In this document: positions 1 to 8,368 of the stretch, piece after piece
How positions within the stretch are numbered: the first letter of the stretch is position 1
Layout of the letters: every line of letters begins with the position of its first letter
NCBI GenBank assembly: GCA_020441905.1
Contig: JAGRLG010000051.1
Location: 1 to 40,001, forward strand
Source of the DNA: Rhodobiaceae bacterium
Lineage (GTDB): Bacteria > Pseudomonadota > Alphaproteobacteria > Rhizobiales > NORP267
Direction of reading: 5' to 3'
DNA length: 40,001 nucleotides
The notes under the pieces: model-generated
The model's input: the letters and a program-made list of their open reading frames with translations, nothing else
Told to the model about the DNA's origin: nothing
The model's database searches: none
Program-made: the position numbers and the translations under genes

Positions 1-380
1 AGCTGATGCGGCCCGGCATTGGAGGAGATCAAGAACTTGCCGGCATCGAGAACCGACTTCTTGGACGCCAGAAGCACGTGCGACCAGATATAGCCGGCGA
101 CGAAATCGACATTGTCCTGCTGGACCAGCTTGTCGGTCTTCTGCTTGCCGACATCGGGCTTGAAGCCGTCGTCTTCGTAGATGACCTCGACTTCGAGATT
201 GCCCATCTTGCCGCCGATATGCTCGAGGGCGAGATCGACCGCGTTCTTCATGTCGGCGCCGATGACGCCGGCCGGGGTCGTCAAGGTGGTGACGAAGCCG
301 ATCTTGACCTTGTCAGCGCCCAGAGCCGTTGATGCGAGCAGAGTCGACGCCGCAAGGCCCAAAACGATCTTTTTTAGCAT
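1..380 (-). CDS. Branched-chain amino-acid-type ABC transporter substrate-binding protein (N-terminal part)
   Basis: The minus strand encodes 126 residues from the ATG at 378-380 and runs off the left window edge, so the C-terminal two thirds is missing. Residues 1-21 are a Sec signal peptide (MLKK, a hydrophobic core, cleavage near ALG|AD). The mature start, KVKIGFVTTLTTPAGVIG, followed by a long amphipathic helix and the strand LEVEVIYEDDGFKPD, is the usual lobe-I opening of Leu/Ile/Val-binding-type periplasmic proteins (Peripla_BP_6). Such proteins bind an amino acid, amide or aromatic ligand in the periplasm and pass it to an ABC permease. The start is supported by GGGAGG eight bases upstream. 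The ligand cannot be inferred. Permease and ATPase genes, if linked, lie outside the window. Confidence 0.85.
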   Translation of the reverse strand, partial: MLKKIVLGLAASTLLASTALGADKVKIGFVTTLTTPAGVIGADMKNAVDLALEHIGGKMGNLEVEVIYEDDGFKPDVGKQKTDKLVQQDNVDFVAGYIWSHVLLASKKSVLDAGKFLISSNAGPHQ

Positions 381-735
381 GTTTTATTACCTCCCAATCA
401 CAATGGTACCAAGCAGACTAGCGCGACCCGTGCTTCGCCAGCAATAGCGGCCATCGCGCGGGTCAAGCTGTCTGCACAATGTACAAAACGGCACATTCAC
501 CCCTCGTGCCGCAAGCGGCGGCACCGTTTTGACAGACGTTGTTGTCCAGAAAGTCTACTTACCCGATATGGGCCACGCACATAGCCGGTCAGGCAGACAG
601 TCACTTCGTCCGGCCCCTTCATACCAAAGACGGATTGCTTTACAAGTCGGATTTCAAAATTAGTTATCAATGATGAGTAATTTCAAAGTCCTCCGCGGGC
701 AATGCCGGCCCGGCCCATTTCACGCAAGCGCATCG

Positions 736-752
736 TCTTACGTTTCGTAAGA
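736..752. promoter_or_regulatory. Perfect 7-bp inverted repeat, candidate operator
   Basis: TCTTACG, a 3-base TTT spacer, then CGTAAGA. The palindrome lies in the AT-rich part of a divergent intergenic region, where a repressor site would be expected. It has no T-tract and is not beside a gene end, so a terminator is unlikely. Confidence 0.3.
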
Positions 753-812
753 TCTGGCGTTTGATCCTCCATTACTGTTCTCAAACATAACTAATATATA
801 TTTGCGCCAGAT
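752..812. repeat. 8-bp inverted repeat flanking an AT-rich core
   Basis: ATCTGGCG at 752-759 is matched by its reverse complement CGCCAGAT at 805-812. The 45 bases between are AT-rich and include TATATATTT-like sequence. The left arm abuts the 736-752 palindrome. It could be a looping operator pair around a promoter or the remnant ends of a small element; no target-site duplication was seen. Confidence 0.3.
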
Positions 813-1222
813 GTCATAAGTAATGCCTATTTTGTCATGCTTTTTCCGTATGTTGGTGATTGCGCACTTGGGCCATGGCATCGCCGTCCAGGGCCGGGAC
901 TGGCGCCGGCACAGGGCTGCGGCAGCGGCCTGGCGGCATATGCAATCGATTACGCGAGGCGAAGACCGGGAAATATTGCTCTCTTGAGGTTTCCCGTGGC
1001 GCGGGATTTTTGCTTTATCGCCGGAATGTAAAATTTTTGCCCCCGCAGCGCCCTGCCGCCCCCCCGGATTGGCCGGGGCGAGGTTCACAGCGCCGCGGCG
1101 GCGCTGGCAGGCGCACAAAAACCATTCGCGATAGCGCGTCCGGCGTCCTACCTTCGAGCGGGGGATTCGAGCGCCCTCATTGTTCTGCCGGGCAATTTCA
1201 CCACGGGGGGTCTTGGCCAGCC

Positions 1223-2116
1223 ATGGACGCGCTGTTTATCGGCCACGCCTATATCGACGTGACGTTTCTCACCGACCACCTGCCCAGCGGCGATGAGAAA
1301 TATGTCGCCCAGGACTATGCCATCAGCTTTGGCGGCAACGCCGTCACAGCGTCGTTCTGCTGCGCCAAACTCGGGGTGGCTCCCGATCTCATTTCCCCGC
1401 TCGCCGGCGACTGGCTGGGGCGCATGTTCATCGACATGGCGGCGAAATATTCGATCTCGGTGCATGGCCGAAAGGTCGCCGAATCCTCGCTGTCCTTCAT
1501 CATGCCCAAGGGTGGCCAGCGGGCGATCGTGCGCTGCCGCGACGATCACTACATCCACCCCTTTCCCCAGCTCAACCTGGACGGATGCCGTGTCCTGCAT
1601 GTCGACGGACATCAGGCCGATGCCGCCCTGCACTATGCCAGGGCCTGCCGCGAGGCCGGTATCCTGACCTCGCTCGACGGCGGGGGCGTGCGCTCCAACT
1701 CGGACGAATTGCTGCGCTTTATCGATGTCGCGGTGGTGTCGGAGGATTTCACCCGCCAGCTTGGGCTGGAAACCCATGGCGCGCTCGACTTTCTCGCCGC
1801 CCATGGCTGCCAGGTTTCCGGCGTTACCCTGGGCGAAAGGGGCATGTTGTGGCGCGAGGGGAAAGGGGAGATCCGCCACCTGCCGGCGCTCGACGTGCCC
1901 GCTGACAGGATTGTCGATACCAATGGCGCCGGCGACATCTTCCATGGCGCCTATGTCTATTCCTACCTGGCCACGCCGCAGCGCGGCTGGGCCGGCCATT
2001 TCGAATTCGCCCGCGCCGCCTCGGCGCATTCGGTGCAATTCCTCGGCAACGAGGCCAGCCTGCCGGCGCTGGCCGACATCGAGGCAGCGGCCAAGGAATT
2101 CGCCCCCAAGGCCTGA
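1223..2116 (+). CDS. PfkB-family carbohydrate kinase
   Basis: The product has 297 residues, a normal ribokinase-family length. PfkB signature 1 is visible as SFGGNAVTASFCCAKLG (residues 35-51), which contacts the substrate hydroxyls. Signature 2 is DTNGAGDIFHGAYV (232-245) with the catalytic base Asp238 and the anion-hole GAGD. The enzyme should phosphorylate a sugar or nucleoside hydroxyl with ATP in the cytosol; the substrate cannot be read from sequence. I chose the ATG at 1223 because homology begins there (MDALFIGHAYID); the frame is open upstream but that part is low-quality sequence, and GGGGGG lies 13 bases before the ATG. The next gene starts 132 bases downstream on the same strand, so cotranscription is possible but not shown. 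Confidence 0.85.
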   Translation: MDALFIGHAYIDVTFLTDHLPSGDEKYVAQDYAISFGGNAVTASFCCAKLGVAPDLISPLAGDWLGRMFIDMAAKYSISVHGRKVAESSLSFIMPKGGQRAIVRCRDDHYIHPFPQLNLDGCRVLHVDGHQADAALHYARACREAGILTSLDGGGVRSNSDELLRFIDVAVVSEDFTRQLGLETHGALDFLAAHGCQVSGVTLGERGMLWREGKGEIRHLPALDVPADRIVDTNGAGDIFHGAYVYSYLATPQRGWAGHFEFARAASAHSVQFLGNEASLPALADIEAAAKEFAPKA

Positions 2117-2248
2117 AAGGAAGTTCCTGCGACAACGGCGGCGGCTTTCCAAGGTATCGGCGCGGCGTCGACCATGTTTACAATGGCGGCACGTCATCGG
2201 CATTGAGAGGGCGCTGACTACGCACCAAGAACGATCGGGGGACGGGGG

Positions 2249-4432
2249 GTGAAAGCGCAAAGGCCTGAGGCACGCGCCACAAAGATGCCTGACCTTGCCG
2301 CGCGCGAGGAATCGGCGCTTGAATGGTGGTTCTTCCAGGGGAGGCTGGAAGGCGCCGAACTGGGGCGCCGGGAGTTTATGCTCTCTCTGTTTCGCCAGCG
2401 CGGCCAAGGCAATAGCGGCGATGGCCACATGCTTCTGGCCTCGACTCTCGACCCCGAAAGCGGGCGCCAGCGCGTTACCAGCCAGGTATCGCCGCAGTTG
2501 ATCGACAACTTCCTGCGCGAGATGCCGCAGGAAGCGCGCGCCCTGAATTTCGACGGCCATGTCGTCGATGCCTTCGTGCAGGAAATCGCCAATGGCGGAC
2601 CGCCAGCGCCGATTCGGCTTGAGGAAGCCGCCGTGGAGACGGCTGCCCTGCCCTTCTCGCTGCGCTGGAACGGCACCCGCATCGCGGCCTCCGAGGGTGA
2701 GTTCGAGCTTGCCTTCACGCTGCCCGAAGAAGGCGTCGCCTGCGTGCTGAGGGCGCGCCCGGAGGCCGGTTGGCTGACCGGGAGGGAACTGGAACGCGAC
2801 GTCCCGACCATGGATTACGATTGCTGCCCGCGCCTTGCCATCGAAGGTATGGCGGGCGGAGAGGCAGTCAGCGGGCAGGTCTGGTTCGACCATCAATGGG
2901 GCGAATATGGCTGGCTGCGCGGCGCAAAACCGGGCGAAGCCCTGTTGCGCTGGATCTGGTTCGGCATTTCTCTCGACGACGGCAGCGAGGTGCTGATCAC
3001 CGTGCGCAGCGACGGGGAAAGCGGCGCGCCGGTTTCTTCGTTCTGCGTGTTCTTCGATCGCGGCGCCGAACCGCTGATCACGCATGATGTCAGGCTGGCG
3101 GAGCGCCGGCGCTGGCAAAGCGATGCCAGCCTCGCCGAATATCCCGTCGCCTGGGATATCAAGCTACCTGAACTCGGGCTCGATCTCGCCTTCGAGCCGC
3201 GCAGCGACAATCAGGAGATCCCGGTATTCGGCCTGATGAACGCGATCTGGCAGGGCGCCGGCACGGTGGCCGGAACGCGCAATGGCAAGGCCGTTCGCGG
3301 GCCGGCGCGGCTCGAATTGCAGGGCTTTGCCTATGTGCACGAGTTCGACGCGGTGGCAAGACGATGGGGCGAGCGCGTCGGCCGGCACCTGGCCGCCTTT
3401 CTGCCGAGGCGGCTCGACGACGCCAAGCTGACCGAATGGGCCGGCGCGCCGCGCTGGAGCTATGACGCGGCGGCACAGACCGAAATGCTGTCCAAGCCGG
3501 TCTGGGACCTGCTGGAGCGCGGCGGCAAGCACTGGCGCCCGGTTTTCGGCCTGTTCCTGCTCGATGCGCTGGGCGGCGACCGGCCGCGCTTCGAGGCCCT
3601 GATGGCGGTCGTCCCGGAACTGATCCACAACGCGTCGCTGATCATCGACGATATCGAGGACGGCTCGCAAACCCGGCGCGGGGCGCCAAGCATTCATCGC
3701 CGCTACGGGCTGGAGAGAGCGATCAATGCCGCCAACACGTTATACTTCCTTCCCTTGCAGGAAATCGCCAACCAGGACGGGCTGAGCGCGGAGCAGCGCG
3801 ACGCGATCTACGCCGTCGTCATCCGCATGTTCACCCAGGCCCATCTCGGCCAGGCGCAGGATCTTTATTGGAGCGGAATAGCGGCGGCGGACCGCGCCCG
3901 CCTGACCGGCGAGCGCAAGACCGGCGGCCTGATCCTGCAGACCCACGCCTTCAAATCAGCGGCCGCGGTGACGGCCATTGCCGAAATCGCCTGCATCGTT
4001 GCCGGTGCGAGCGAAGAGGTGCGCCGCGCCGCGCTGAGGCTCGCGGAAAGCTGGGGCACCGCCTTCCAGATGGTCGACGACGTCAACAATTTCGCCGCAA
4101 GCCCGGATTGGGGAAAGGTGCGCGGCGAGGATGTGCATGAGGGCAAGGTGACCTATCCGATCCACCTGGCCATGCAAATGCTCGAGGGAGGCCGGCGCCG
4201 GCGCCTGGCCACGATTCTCGCCGATGACGAAACGCGGCGCAGCGCGGCGGGGCTCGAGGAAGCCATTGCTCTGATCGAGCAGTCGGGGGCGCTCGATCGC
4301 TGCCGCGCCGAGGCCAGGCGCCTGCTCGAGGCCGATTGGCCGGCCTTCAGCGCCGCCCTGCCCCAGACCCACGCCAAGCTGATGCTGCGGGCGATGCTGT
4401 CCTCGCTTATCGACCTGCGCTTCGAGACGTAA
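2249..4432 (+). CDS. Fusion of a CrtC/AttH-like domain with a type III GGPP synthase-like prenyltransferase
   Basis: The product has 727 residues and two domains. Residues ~20-365 resemble the lipocalin-like CrtC/AttH family (carotenoid 1,2-hydratases and related pericyclases): a WWFFQGRLEG opening (26-35), the central WFDHQWGEYG (212-221), and a terminal strand ELQGFAYVHEFD (356-367). Residues ~380-727 are an E-polyprenyl diphosphate synthase: GGKHWRP (425-431) for IPP binding, first Asp-rich motif DDIED (467-471) inside HNASLIIDDIEDGS, KTGGLI (557-562), second motif QMVDDVNN (607-614) and GKVTYP (632-637). All catalytic elements are present, so the synthase should make a C15-C20 allylic diphosphate from IPP, and the first domain may hydrate or cyclise a prenyl product. 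The start is GTG 2249 behind a G-rich Shine-Dalgarno; ATG 2285 is the alternative and has no good site. I see no stop or frameshift between the domains. I know of no characterised protein with this architecture. Confidence 0.8.
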   Translation: MKAQRPEARATKMPDLAAREESALEWWFFQGRLEGAELGRREFMLSLFRQRGQGNSGDGHMLLASTLDPESGRQRVTSQVSPQLIDNFLREMPQEARALNFDGHVVDAFVQEIANGGPPAPIRLEEAAVETAALPFSLRWNGTRIAASEGEFELAFTLPEEGVACVLRARPEAGWLTGRELERDVPTMDYDCCPRLAIEGMAGGEAVSGQVWFDHQWGEYGWLRGAKPGEALLRWIWFGISLDDGSEVLITVRSDGESGAPVSSFCVFFDRGAEPLITHDVRLAERRRWQSDASLAEYPVAWDIKLPELGLDLAFEPRSDNQEIPVFGLMNAIWQGAGTVAGTRNGKAVRGPARLELQGFAYVHEFDAVARRWGERVGRHLAAFLPRRLDDAKLTEWAGAPRWSYDAAAQTEMLSKPVWDLLERGGKHWRPVFGLFLLDALGGDRPRFEALMAVVPELIHNASLIIDDIEDGSQTRRGAPSIHRRYGLERAINAANTLYFLPLQEIANQDGLSAEQRDAIYAVVIRMFTQAHLGQAQDLYWSGIAAADRARLTGERKTGGLILQTHAFKSAAAVTAIAEIACIVAGASEEVRRAALRLAESWGTAFQMVDDVNNFAASPDWGKVRGEDVHEGKVTYPIHLAMQMLEGGRRRRLATILADDETRRSAAGLEEAIALIEQSGALDRCRAEARRLLEADWPAFSAALPQTHAKLMLRAMLSSLIDLRFET

Positions 4433-4449
4433 TCCGGCCGTCCTGCCGG

Positions 4450-5136
4450 TCATTTCAGGTATTTCGAGGCCTCGCGGCGCGCCACCGCAAGCATCTGCGC
4501 CTCATGGGCGGCGAGGAAGGCGCGTACCCGGGCCGGATCGTGCTTGGACAATTCGCGCAGCCACCAGCCGATCGCCTTGTGAATGAACCATTGGCGGTCG
4601 CCAAGAAGACTTTCGGCCCAGCCCAGCATGCGTTCGGGATCATATCCCTTCCTGGTCCAGTCGAGGGTGAAGACAAGCGCCGCCCGGCGCACCCACATAT
4701 TGGAATGCCGGGTCCAGCCCTCCACGTCGCCGAGCAGCGCCGGGTCGGCGCGCAGGCAGCGGGCGCCGGCCTTGGCCACGCAGTCGGCGATGGCCCAGGA
4801 ATCGAAGTCCTCTTTCCAGCGCCCGACCAGCGCCCAGGCTTCGTCAAGCCGGTGAAAGCGCGGCACCGTCAGCAGCTTGGCGGCGAGGATCCGCGCTTCG
4901 AATACGTCGCTGCGCCACAACGCGCCGGCGGCCACCGCGGCCCGTCCGTCGCCGAACTCGGCCAGGGCTTCCCGAGCCAGCTTTTCGATTGGCGGCGTCT
5001 TGACGCCAAGATAGCGCCGTTCGGTCTTCATATAGCCCTTGAGGATGCGCGCCTGCCCGGCGCAGCCCATTGCCTCAAGCCGCTCCATGAGCCGGGCGGC
5101 AAGGTCTTCCCCCGATATCCGATCGGGCGCCGCCAT
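4450..5136 (-). CDS. AlkD-like DNA alkylation repair glycosylase
   Basis: The product has 228 residues built of HEAT-like helices. Recognisable segments are RRYLGVKTPPI (40-50), DFDSWAIADCV (110-120), MWVRRAALVF (147-156), and QWFIHKAIGWWLRELSKHD (182-200), ending in REASKYLK. AlkD enzymes remove bulky or positively charged N3/N7-alkyl purines from DNA without base flipping. The Trp114-x3-Asp118 pair matches the spacing of the catalytic Trp/Asp pair in Bacillus AlkD, and Arg150/151 and Trp191/192 could be the other key residues. The gene ends 17 bases from the convergent prenyltransferase fusion and starts 3 bases after the aspS stop, so it is probably cotranscribed with aspS. Confidence 0.85.
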   Translation of the reverse strand: MAAPDRISGEDLAARLMERLEAMGCAGQARILKGYMKTERRYLGVKTPPIEKLAREALAEFGDGRAAVAAGALWRSDVFEARILAAKLLTVPRFHRLDEAWALVGRWKEDFDSWAIADCVAKAGARCLRADPALLGDVEGWTRHSNMWVRRAALVFTLDWTRKGYDPERMLGWAESLLGDRQWFIHKAIGWWLRELSKHDPARVRAFLAAHEAQMLAVARREASKYLK

Positions 5137-5139
5137 GGC

Positions 5140-6924
5140 TTATTCGGATGGCAGGTTGAGGCGGATATGCAATTCGCGCAGATGGCGCGGCGTGACCTCG
5201 CCCGGCGCGCCCATCAGCAGGTCTTCGGCGCGCTGGTTCATCGGGAACATCACCACCTCGCGCAGGTTCTCCTCGCCGCACAGCAGCATGACGATGCGGT
5301 CGATGCCCGGCGCGATGCCGCCATGCGGCGGGGCGCCATATTGCAGGGCGCGCAGCATGCCGCCGAATTTCTCTTCCAGGTCCGCCTGCTTGTAGCCGGC
5401 GATGGCGAAAGCCTTCTGCATGATTTCCGGCTTGTGGTTCCGGATCGCGCCCGAGGACAATTCGATGCCGTTGCAGACGATGTCGTACTGATAGGCCTTG
5501 ATCGCCAGCAGCTCGTCGTCGCTCTTCGCCGCCTCCAGCGCCTCCAGCCCGCCTTGCGGCATGGAGAAGGGATTATGCGAGAAATCGACCTTCTTCTGCT
5601 CCTCGTCCCATTCGAACATGGGAAAATCGACGATCCAGCAGAATTCGAACTTGCCGGTTTCGACAAGCTCCAGATCGGTGCCGATGCGGGTGCGCGCGGC
5701 GCCGGCGAAGGAGGCGAATTTCTTCGGATCGCCGCAGGTGAAGAACACGGCGTCGCCATCGGAAAGGCCAAGCTGGGCGCGGATGGCCTCGGTGCGCTCG
5801 GGCCCGATATTCTTGGCCACGGGGCCGGCGCCCTCGCCTTCGCGGAAGAAGATATAGCCAAGGCCCGGCTGGCCCTCGCTCTGCGCCCAGGCATTCATGC
5901 GGTCGCAGAAGGCGCGGCTGCCGCCCTTGGGAGCGGGAATCGCCCATACCCGCACCTTGGGGTCGGCGGCGATCTGGCCGGCAAAGACCTTGAAGCCGGA
6001 ACCGTCGAAATGGGCGGTCACGTCCTGCATCTCGATGGGGTTGCGCAGGTCGGGCTTGTCGGTGCCGTATTTGGAAATCGCCTCGGCATAGGGAATGCGC
6101 GGGAAATTTTCGCTCACCGGCTTGCCATTGGCGAATTCGACGAAGAGGCCGCGCAGCACCGGCTCGATGGCGGCGAAGACGTCGTCCTGGGTAACGAAGC
6201 TCATCTCGACGTCGAGCTGATAGAACTCGCCCGGCGAGCGGTCGGCCCTGGCGTCCTCATCGCGAAAGCACGGCGCGATCTGGAAATAGCGGTCGAAGCC
6301 GGCGATCATGATGAGCTGCTTGAACTGCTGGGGCGCCTGCGGCAGGGCGTAGAACTTGCCCGGATGCAGGCGCGAGGGCACGAGGAAGTCGCGCGCGCCC
6401 TCGGGGCTGGAGGCGGTCAGGATCGGGGTCTGGAACTCGAAGAAGCCGGCCTCGCGCATGCGCTGGCGGATCGACCAGATGATGTCCTGGCGCTTCATGA
6501 TATTGGCGTGCAGGCGCTCGCGGCGCAGATCGAGGAAGCGGTATTGCAGCCGCGTCTCTTCCGGGTATTCCTGATCGCCGAAAACCGGCATCGGCAGCTC
6601 GGCGGCGGCCCCCAGCACCTCGATATCGGTGGCGAAAATCTCGACCTGGCCGGTGGGCAGGTTGGCGTTCACGGTATCGTCGGTGCGCTGCTTGACCGGC
6701 CCGTCGATGCGGATCACAGATTCGGCGCGCAGCCGCTCGGCGGTGGCGAAGGCGGGCGAATCGGGATCGACGACGATCTGGGTCAGGCCGAAATGGTCGC
6801 GCAGGTCGATGAACAGCAGGCCGCCATGGTCGCGCACCCGGTGCACCCATCCCGAAAGGCGAACATTGGCGCCGACATCGGAAAGGCGAAGGGCGCCGCA
6901 ATTATGTGTCCGGTATGCGTGCAT
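5140..6924 (-). CDS. aspS: Aspartate--tRNA ligase
   Basis: The product has 594 residues, the bacterial AspRS length. It has the N-terminal OB-fold anticodon-binding domain ([28 protein letters not shown], split here by residue order 24-51), class II motif 2 ([19 protein letters not shown]), a central GAD insertion domain (~290-420), and motif 3 with [13 protein letters not shown] near the C-terminus. It charges tRNA-Asp in the cytosol. Whether it is discriminating or also charges tRNA-Asn cannot be decided here, since gatCAB and asnS are not in view. It starts at the ATG at 6924 and is divergent from rnd across 226 bases. The opposite strand carries a 906-codon open frame that is a codon-bias shadow. 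Confidence 0.97.
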   Translation of the reverse strand: MHAYRTHNCGALRLSDVGANVRLSGWVHRVRDHGGLLFIDLRDHFGLTQIVVDPDSPAFATAERLRAESVIRIDGPVKQRTDDTVNANLPTGQVEIFATDIEVLGAAAELPMPVFGDQEYPEETRLQYRFLDLRRERLHANIMKRQDIIWSIRQRMREAGFFEFQTPILTASSPEGARDFLVPSRLHPGKFYALPQAPQQFKQLIMIAGFDRYFQIAPCFRDEDARADRSPGEFYQLDVEMSFVTQDDVFAAIEPVLRGLFVEFANGKPVSENFPRIPYAEAISKYGTDKPDLRNPIEMQDVTAHFDGSGFKVFAGQIAADPKVRVWAIPAPKGGSRAFCDRMNAWAQSEGQPGLGYIFFREGEGAGPVAKNIGPERTEAIRAQLGLSDGDAVFFTCGDPKKFASFAGAARTRIGTDLELVETGKFEFCWIVDFPMFEWDEEQKKVDFSHNPFSMPQGGLEALEAAKSDDELLAIKAYQYDIVCNGIELSSGAIRNHKPEIMQKAFAIAGYKQADLEEKFGGMLRALQYGAPPHGGIAPGIDRIVMLLCGEENLREVVMFPMNQRAEDLLMGAPGEVTPRHLRELHIRLNLPSE

Positions 6925-7074
6925 GGCGTTTGCGTCCTAAGCTTTTTGAAACCGGCGCGAGGTGCACGAAAGGTGCTGCGCGCGCCCTGGCGGCGATGTC
7001 AAGAATTTGCGCGGAAAAGCGCATGGGCACCCGGATTTGTCAAGATCGCGGCATAATGGCGGCGGCCCAGGCAG

Positions 7075-7112
7075 TCATTGCAACAGCCCAAGCATTCATT
7101 GCAACAGCAATG
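7075..7112. repeat. 13-bp direct repeat plus inverted repeat upstream of rnd
   Basis: TCATTGCAACAGC occurs at 7075-7087 and 7096-7108, a 21-bp period or two helical turns. The second copy also forms the inverted repeat CATTGC-AACA-GCAATG (7097-7112). It sits between divergent aspS and rnd, just upstream of the proposed rnd -35, and would suit a regulator binding one face of the helix. Confidence 0.4.
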
Positions 7113-7141
7113 AGGACAAGGCGGCCCGCGTGCGTTATAGC
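7113..7141 (+). promoter_or_regulatory. Candidate rnd promoter close to the start codon
   Basis: AGGACA (7113-7118, four of six matches to the -35 consensus), 17 bases, then TATAGC (7136-7141, four of six matches to the -10). The -10 ends nine bases before the rnd ATG, so transcription would start within a few bases of the codon and give a leaderless or nearly leaderless mRNA. Confidence 0.3.
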
Positions 7142-7150
7142 TCCTGCCCC

Positions 7151-8368
7151 ATGAAAACGATTACAACTACCGAAGAACTGGCCGAAGCGGTCGAAGCGCT
7201 GTCGCGCCACGACCAGATTACGGTCGATACCGAATTCATGCGCGAATCGACCTTCTGGCCGATCCTGTGCCTGGTGCAGATGGCCGCTCCCGGCATCGAA
7301 TATCTCGTCGACCCGCTGGCCCCGGATATCGATCTTTCGCCCTTCTACAAGCTGATGGCCAACGAAAAGGTGCTGAAGGTGTTTCATGCCGCGCGCCAGG
7401 ATGTCGAGATCATCTATCACCGCGCCGGCGTCATTCCCCACCCCATTTTCGACACCCAGGTCGCCGCCATGGTGTGCGGCTACGGCGACTCGATCAGCTA
7501 TGACGCGCTGGTCAAGCGCACCAGCGGCGCCGATATCGACAAGAGCCACCGCTTCACCGACTGGAGCCGGCGGCCGTTGAGCGACAAGCAACTCGCCTAT
7601 GCGCTGGCCGACGTCACCCACCTTATCGACGCCTATGAGGTGCTGAGCACCAAGCTGGAGGAAAACGGCCGGGCGAGCTGGATGCGCGAGGAAATGGACG
7701 TCCTGACCTCGCCCGCGACCTATGACCTGCACCCGGAAATGGCCTGGAAGCGCCTGAAGCCGAAGACCAAGAAGGCGAGGCAGCTCGCGGTCCTGATCGA
7801 GGTGGCGGCCTGGCGCGAGACCGAGGCTCAGCGCCGCGACCTGCCGCGCGGGCGCATCATCAAGGACGATGCCATCCAGGAAATCGCCACCCACATGCCG
7901 TCCAGCGAGGACAAGCTGAGCGAACTGCGCACGGTATCGAAGGGCCTGGCGCGCTCCGACATGGGCCGCGGCCTGCTGGCCGCGATCAAGCGCGGCACGG
8001 AGCGCGACCCCAAGACGCTGCCGGAGATCGAGCGCCGCGACCCGCCGCCAGGCTGGGCGGCGGCGACGGTCGACCTGCTGAAAGTTCTGCTCAAGAAAAT
8101 CAGCGAAGACGAAGGGGTGGCGCAGCGCATCATCGCCAATAGCGAGGATTTGCAGAAACTGGCCTGCGACGACAATGCGGATATCGCGGCGCTCAAGGGC
8201 TGGAGGCGCGAATTGTTCGGCGAAGCGGCGCTTAAGCTCAAGCGCGGCGAACTGGCGCTGGCGGTCGAGGGCGGGCGCGTTCTCACCTTTCCCCGCGCGC
8301 CCAGCGCCGATGCCGTCGCCTGGTCGGCAAATTCGGAAAGGAAGTCAAATGGGCGCAGGCGCCGCTGA
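7151..8368 (+). CDS. rnd: Ribonuclease D
   Basis: The product has 405 residues, a 3'-5' exoribonuclease that trims tRNA and other small RNA precursors. The DEDDy exonuclease core is complete: Asp26 and Glu28 (TVDTEFM), Asp84 (FHAARQDVEII), and Tyr150/Asp154 (YALADVTHL). An HRDC RNA-binding domain follows at ~205-290 (ARQLAVLIEVAAWRE, DLPRGRIIKDD). I chose ATG 7151 because family similarity begins at MKTITTTEEL; no Shine-Dalgarno is visible, which agrees with the leaderless promoter proposed just upstream. The last 20 bases overlap the start of the alpha/beta hydrolase gene, suggesting translational coupling. Confidence 0.93.
   Translation: MKTITTTEELAEAVEALSRHDQITVDTEFMRESTFWPILCLVQMAAPGIEYLVDPLAPDIDLSPFYKLMANEKVLKVFHAARQDVEIIYHRAGVIPHPIFDTQVAAMVCGYGDSISYDALVKRTSGADIDKSHRFTDWSRRPLSDKQLAYALADVTHLIDAYEVLSTKLEENGRASWMREEMDVLTSPATYDLHPEMAWKRLKPKTKKARQLAVLIEVAAWRETEAQRRDLPRGRIIKDDAIQEIATHMPSSEDKLSELRTVSKGLARSDMGRGLLAAIKRGTERDPKTLPEIERRDPPPGWAAATVDLLKVLLKKISEDEGVAQRIIANSEDLQKLACDDNADIAALKGWRRELFGEAALKLKRGELALAVEGGRVLTFPRAPSADAVAWSANSERKSNGRRRR

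Larger units (their letters stand above)
381..1222. other. Gene-free region between the divergent substrate-binding protein and PfkB genes
   Basis: No convincing gene was found in these 842 bases. Open frames here lack family resemblance or a ribosome-binding site. About 600-850 is clearly more AT-rich than the surroundings and holds two inverted repeats (736-752 and 752-812), so it probably contains promoters and operators for one or both flanking genes. From 850 to 1222 the sequence is GC-rich again with C- and G-runs, which suggests a long leader for the kinase gene. Confidence 0.5.

Noticed and set aside
529..534. TTGACA on the plus strand in the first intergenic region
   Set aside because: It is nearly 700 bases before the kinase and no matching -10 was found.
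683..772. A 29-codon minus-strand frame (starts MEDQTPDLTKRK) in the first intergenic region
   Set aside because: It ends at a proper stop but has no Shine-Dalgarno and no recognised family, so I did not annotate it as a gene. It is mentioned only as part of the regulatory island.
1148..3118. A 656-codon minus-strand open frame opposite the PfkB and fusion genes
   Set aside because: GC-rich third-position bias produces such antisense frames; both plus-strand products have clear motifs.
6997..7002. TTGACA on the minus strand upstream of aspS
   Set aside because: The expected -10 position reads GCAGCA; there is no credible hexamer pair.
4336..7056. A 906-codon open frame on the plus strand opposite aspS and the AlkD-like gene
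   Set aside because: It is the codon-bias shadow of aspS. Its translation is low-complexity Gly/Ala/Arg/Leu without family character, while the minus-strand AspRS is complete.
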